DNA of 6,909 nt from DATLNF01 sp035536235 (GTDB lineage: Bacteria; Actinomycetota; Actinomycetes; BP-191), in NCBI GenBank assembly GCA_035536235.1, contig DATLOQ010000027.1:1-6909 (forward strand), written 5' to 3'. Below the pieces are notes generated by a model that saw only the letters and a program-made list of their open reading frames with translations, had not been told where the DNA came from and did not search any database. Positions 6,096 to 6,909 of this stretch are shown here, one piece after another; position 1 is the first letter of the stretch, and the number at the start of each line of letters is the position of its first letter. A program made the position numbers and the translations under genes.

Positions 6096-6909
6096 CGCTG
6101 CCCTCCCAGTGCCCTCGCGGCGGCCGCGAAGACGTCACCGCGCTCGGCGTAGTCCCGGAACATGTCCATCGATGCCGCGGCGGGGGCGAGCAGCACGACA
6201 TCGCCTGCATGCGCCATCCGCTGCGCCATCTGCACTGCAGTCTGCAGGTCCGTAGCGTCCTGCACGGGGACGTCAGGCGCGTGCCGTCCCAGCGCCTCAC
6301 GGATCTCCCCGGCGCACTGCCCGATGAGGACAACCGCGCACAACCGGCCGGCGGCGTCACGGACGAGGTCGTCGAAGGACAAGCCCTTGTTGAGACCGCC
6401 GGCGATCCAGACGATCTCGTCGTACGCCGCCAGCGACGCGGCGGCCGCGTGCGGGTTCGTCGCCTTGCTGTCGTCGACGTAGCAGACCCCGTCGACGTTC
6501 ACGACGACGACGTTGCGGTGCGCGCCGGTGGTGAAGCCGGAGAGAGCCTGGCGCACGGCCTCGACGGGCACCCCGCCGGCGATCGCGAGGGCACTGGCCG
6601 CTAGAGCGTTGGCGACGTTGTGCTGTCCGCTCACCTGGAGCCGCTCGACCGGCAGCAGCTTGCCGTAGCCGAACGCCCTGTCGACCAGCACCCCGTGGCG
6701 GACCCCCAGCTGCCCCGTCGCCGGCTCGCCCAGGGTGAACCCGACGCCCGGCCGTCCGTCGAGCAAGCGCACCACCCGGGGGTCGTCGGCGTTGTAGACG
6801 GCAACCGTGGTCGCGTCGACGCCCCACACCTTCGCCTTCGCCGCGGTGTAGTGGGCGAACGAGCCGTGCCAGTCGAGGTGGTCGTCGGCCAGGTTGAGCA
6901 ACGCACCAG
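6092..6909 (-). CDS. murD: UDP-N-acetylmuramoylalanine--D-glutamate ligase MurD, C-terminal 271 residues (5' end cut by window edge)
   Basis: MurD adds D-Glu to UDP-MurNAc-L-Ala in the cytoplasm, using ATP. The visible frame begins GALLNLADDHLDWH and runs 271 residues to a TGA at 6094-6092. In visible numbering, NLADDHLDWH is at 5-14, and Lys24 in YTAAKAKVW corresponds to the carbamylated Lys of Escherichia coli MurD. SGQHNVANALAA and DDSKATNPHAA mark the end of the ATPase domain and the start of the C-terminal domain. GGLNKGLSFDDL and SMDMFRDYAERGDVFAAAA are typical of the MurD C-terminal domain. The P-loop domain, about 180-200 residues, lies beyond the window; the TTG at 6901-6899 is an internal Leu codon, not a start. 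The last bases overlap the ftsW GTG by 4. DSKATNP together with the gene order separates it from MurC, MurE and MurF. Confidence 0.97.
   Translation of the reverse strand, partial: GALLNLADDHLDWHGSFAHYTAAKAKVWGVDATTVAVYNADDPRVVRLLDGRPGVGFTLGEPATGQLGVRHGVLVDRAFGYGKLLPVERLQVSGQHNVANALAASALAIAGGVPVEAVRQALSGFTTGAHRNVVVVNVDGVCYVDDSKATNPHAAAASLAAYDEIVWIAGGLNKGLSFDDLVRDAAGRLCAVVLIGQCAGEIREALGRHAPDVPVQDATDLQTAVQMAQRMAHAGDVVLLAPAAASMDMFRDYAERGDVFAAAARALGGQR

Noticed and set aside
5142..6152. Long plus-strand open frame (336 codons) opposite ftsW, rich in Glu, Gln, His, Asp and Arg
   Set aside because: The odd charged composition is what hydrophobic membrane codons give when read backwards; it is a shadow of FtsW.
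3655..6360. A single 901-codon minus-strand open frame that ends as MurG, suggesting a fusion
   Set aside because: Only the last 367 residues are MurG. The upstream part is Arg/Pro/Ala-rich out-of-frame translation of ftsW and murD, and a GTG start exists exactly at the ftsW stop.

Overview
The window is a stretch of the division and cell wall (dcw) cluster of a very GC-rich actinobacterium (GC about 70% by eye). All seven genes lie on the minus strand. In transcription order (right to left) they are murD (3' part), ftsW, murG, murC, murB, ftsQ and ftsZ (5' part). Three things point to Actinomycetota: the strong GC bias at third codon positions, GTG as start codon in five of the six visible starts, and the actinobacterial style of FtsQ and FtsZ. 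FtsQ has an Arg-rich cytoplasmic tail and an Ala/Pro-rich end, and FtsZ has the N-terminus MAAPQNYLAVIKVVGIGGGG. I cannot name a genus. murB lies between murC and ftsQ, unlike the Streptomyces and Mycobacterium clusters as I remember them.

Layout: murD (6092-6909, start outside the window) overlaps ftsW (4755-6095) by 4 bases. ftsW overlaps murG (3655-4758) by 4 bases. A 28-base gap with a ribosome binding site precedes murC (2247-3626). murC overlaps murB (1264-2250) by 4 bases, and murB overlaps ftsQ (509-1267) by 4 bases. The only real non-coding stretch, 271-508, separates ftsQ from ftsZ (1-270, cut by the window edge). It holds a plausible vegetative promoter for ftsZ, a perfect palindrome at the predicted transcription start, and a second small inverted repeat.

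Together the genes cover most of the route from cytoplasmic muropeptide precursors to septal glycan. MurB and MurC make UDP-MurNAc and add L-Ala. MurD adds D-Glu. MurG converts lipid I to lipid II. FtsW polymerises lipid II at the septum. FtsQ helps assemble and regulate the divisome, and FtsZ forms the ring. The overlapping starts indicate one translationally coupled operon, with ftsZ probably also driven by its own promoter.

No mobile element, RNA gene, CRISPR array or unknown gene is visible. This is a conserved housekeeping region, and I see no undescribed system. The points most worth a second look are the ftsZ control region, the cysteine pair in the large outer loop of FtsW, and the position of murB.
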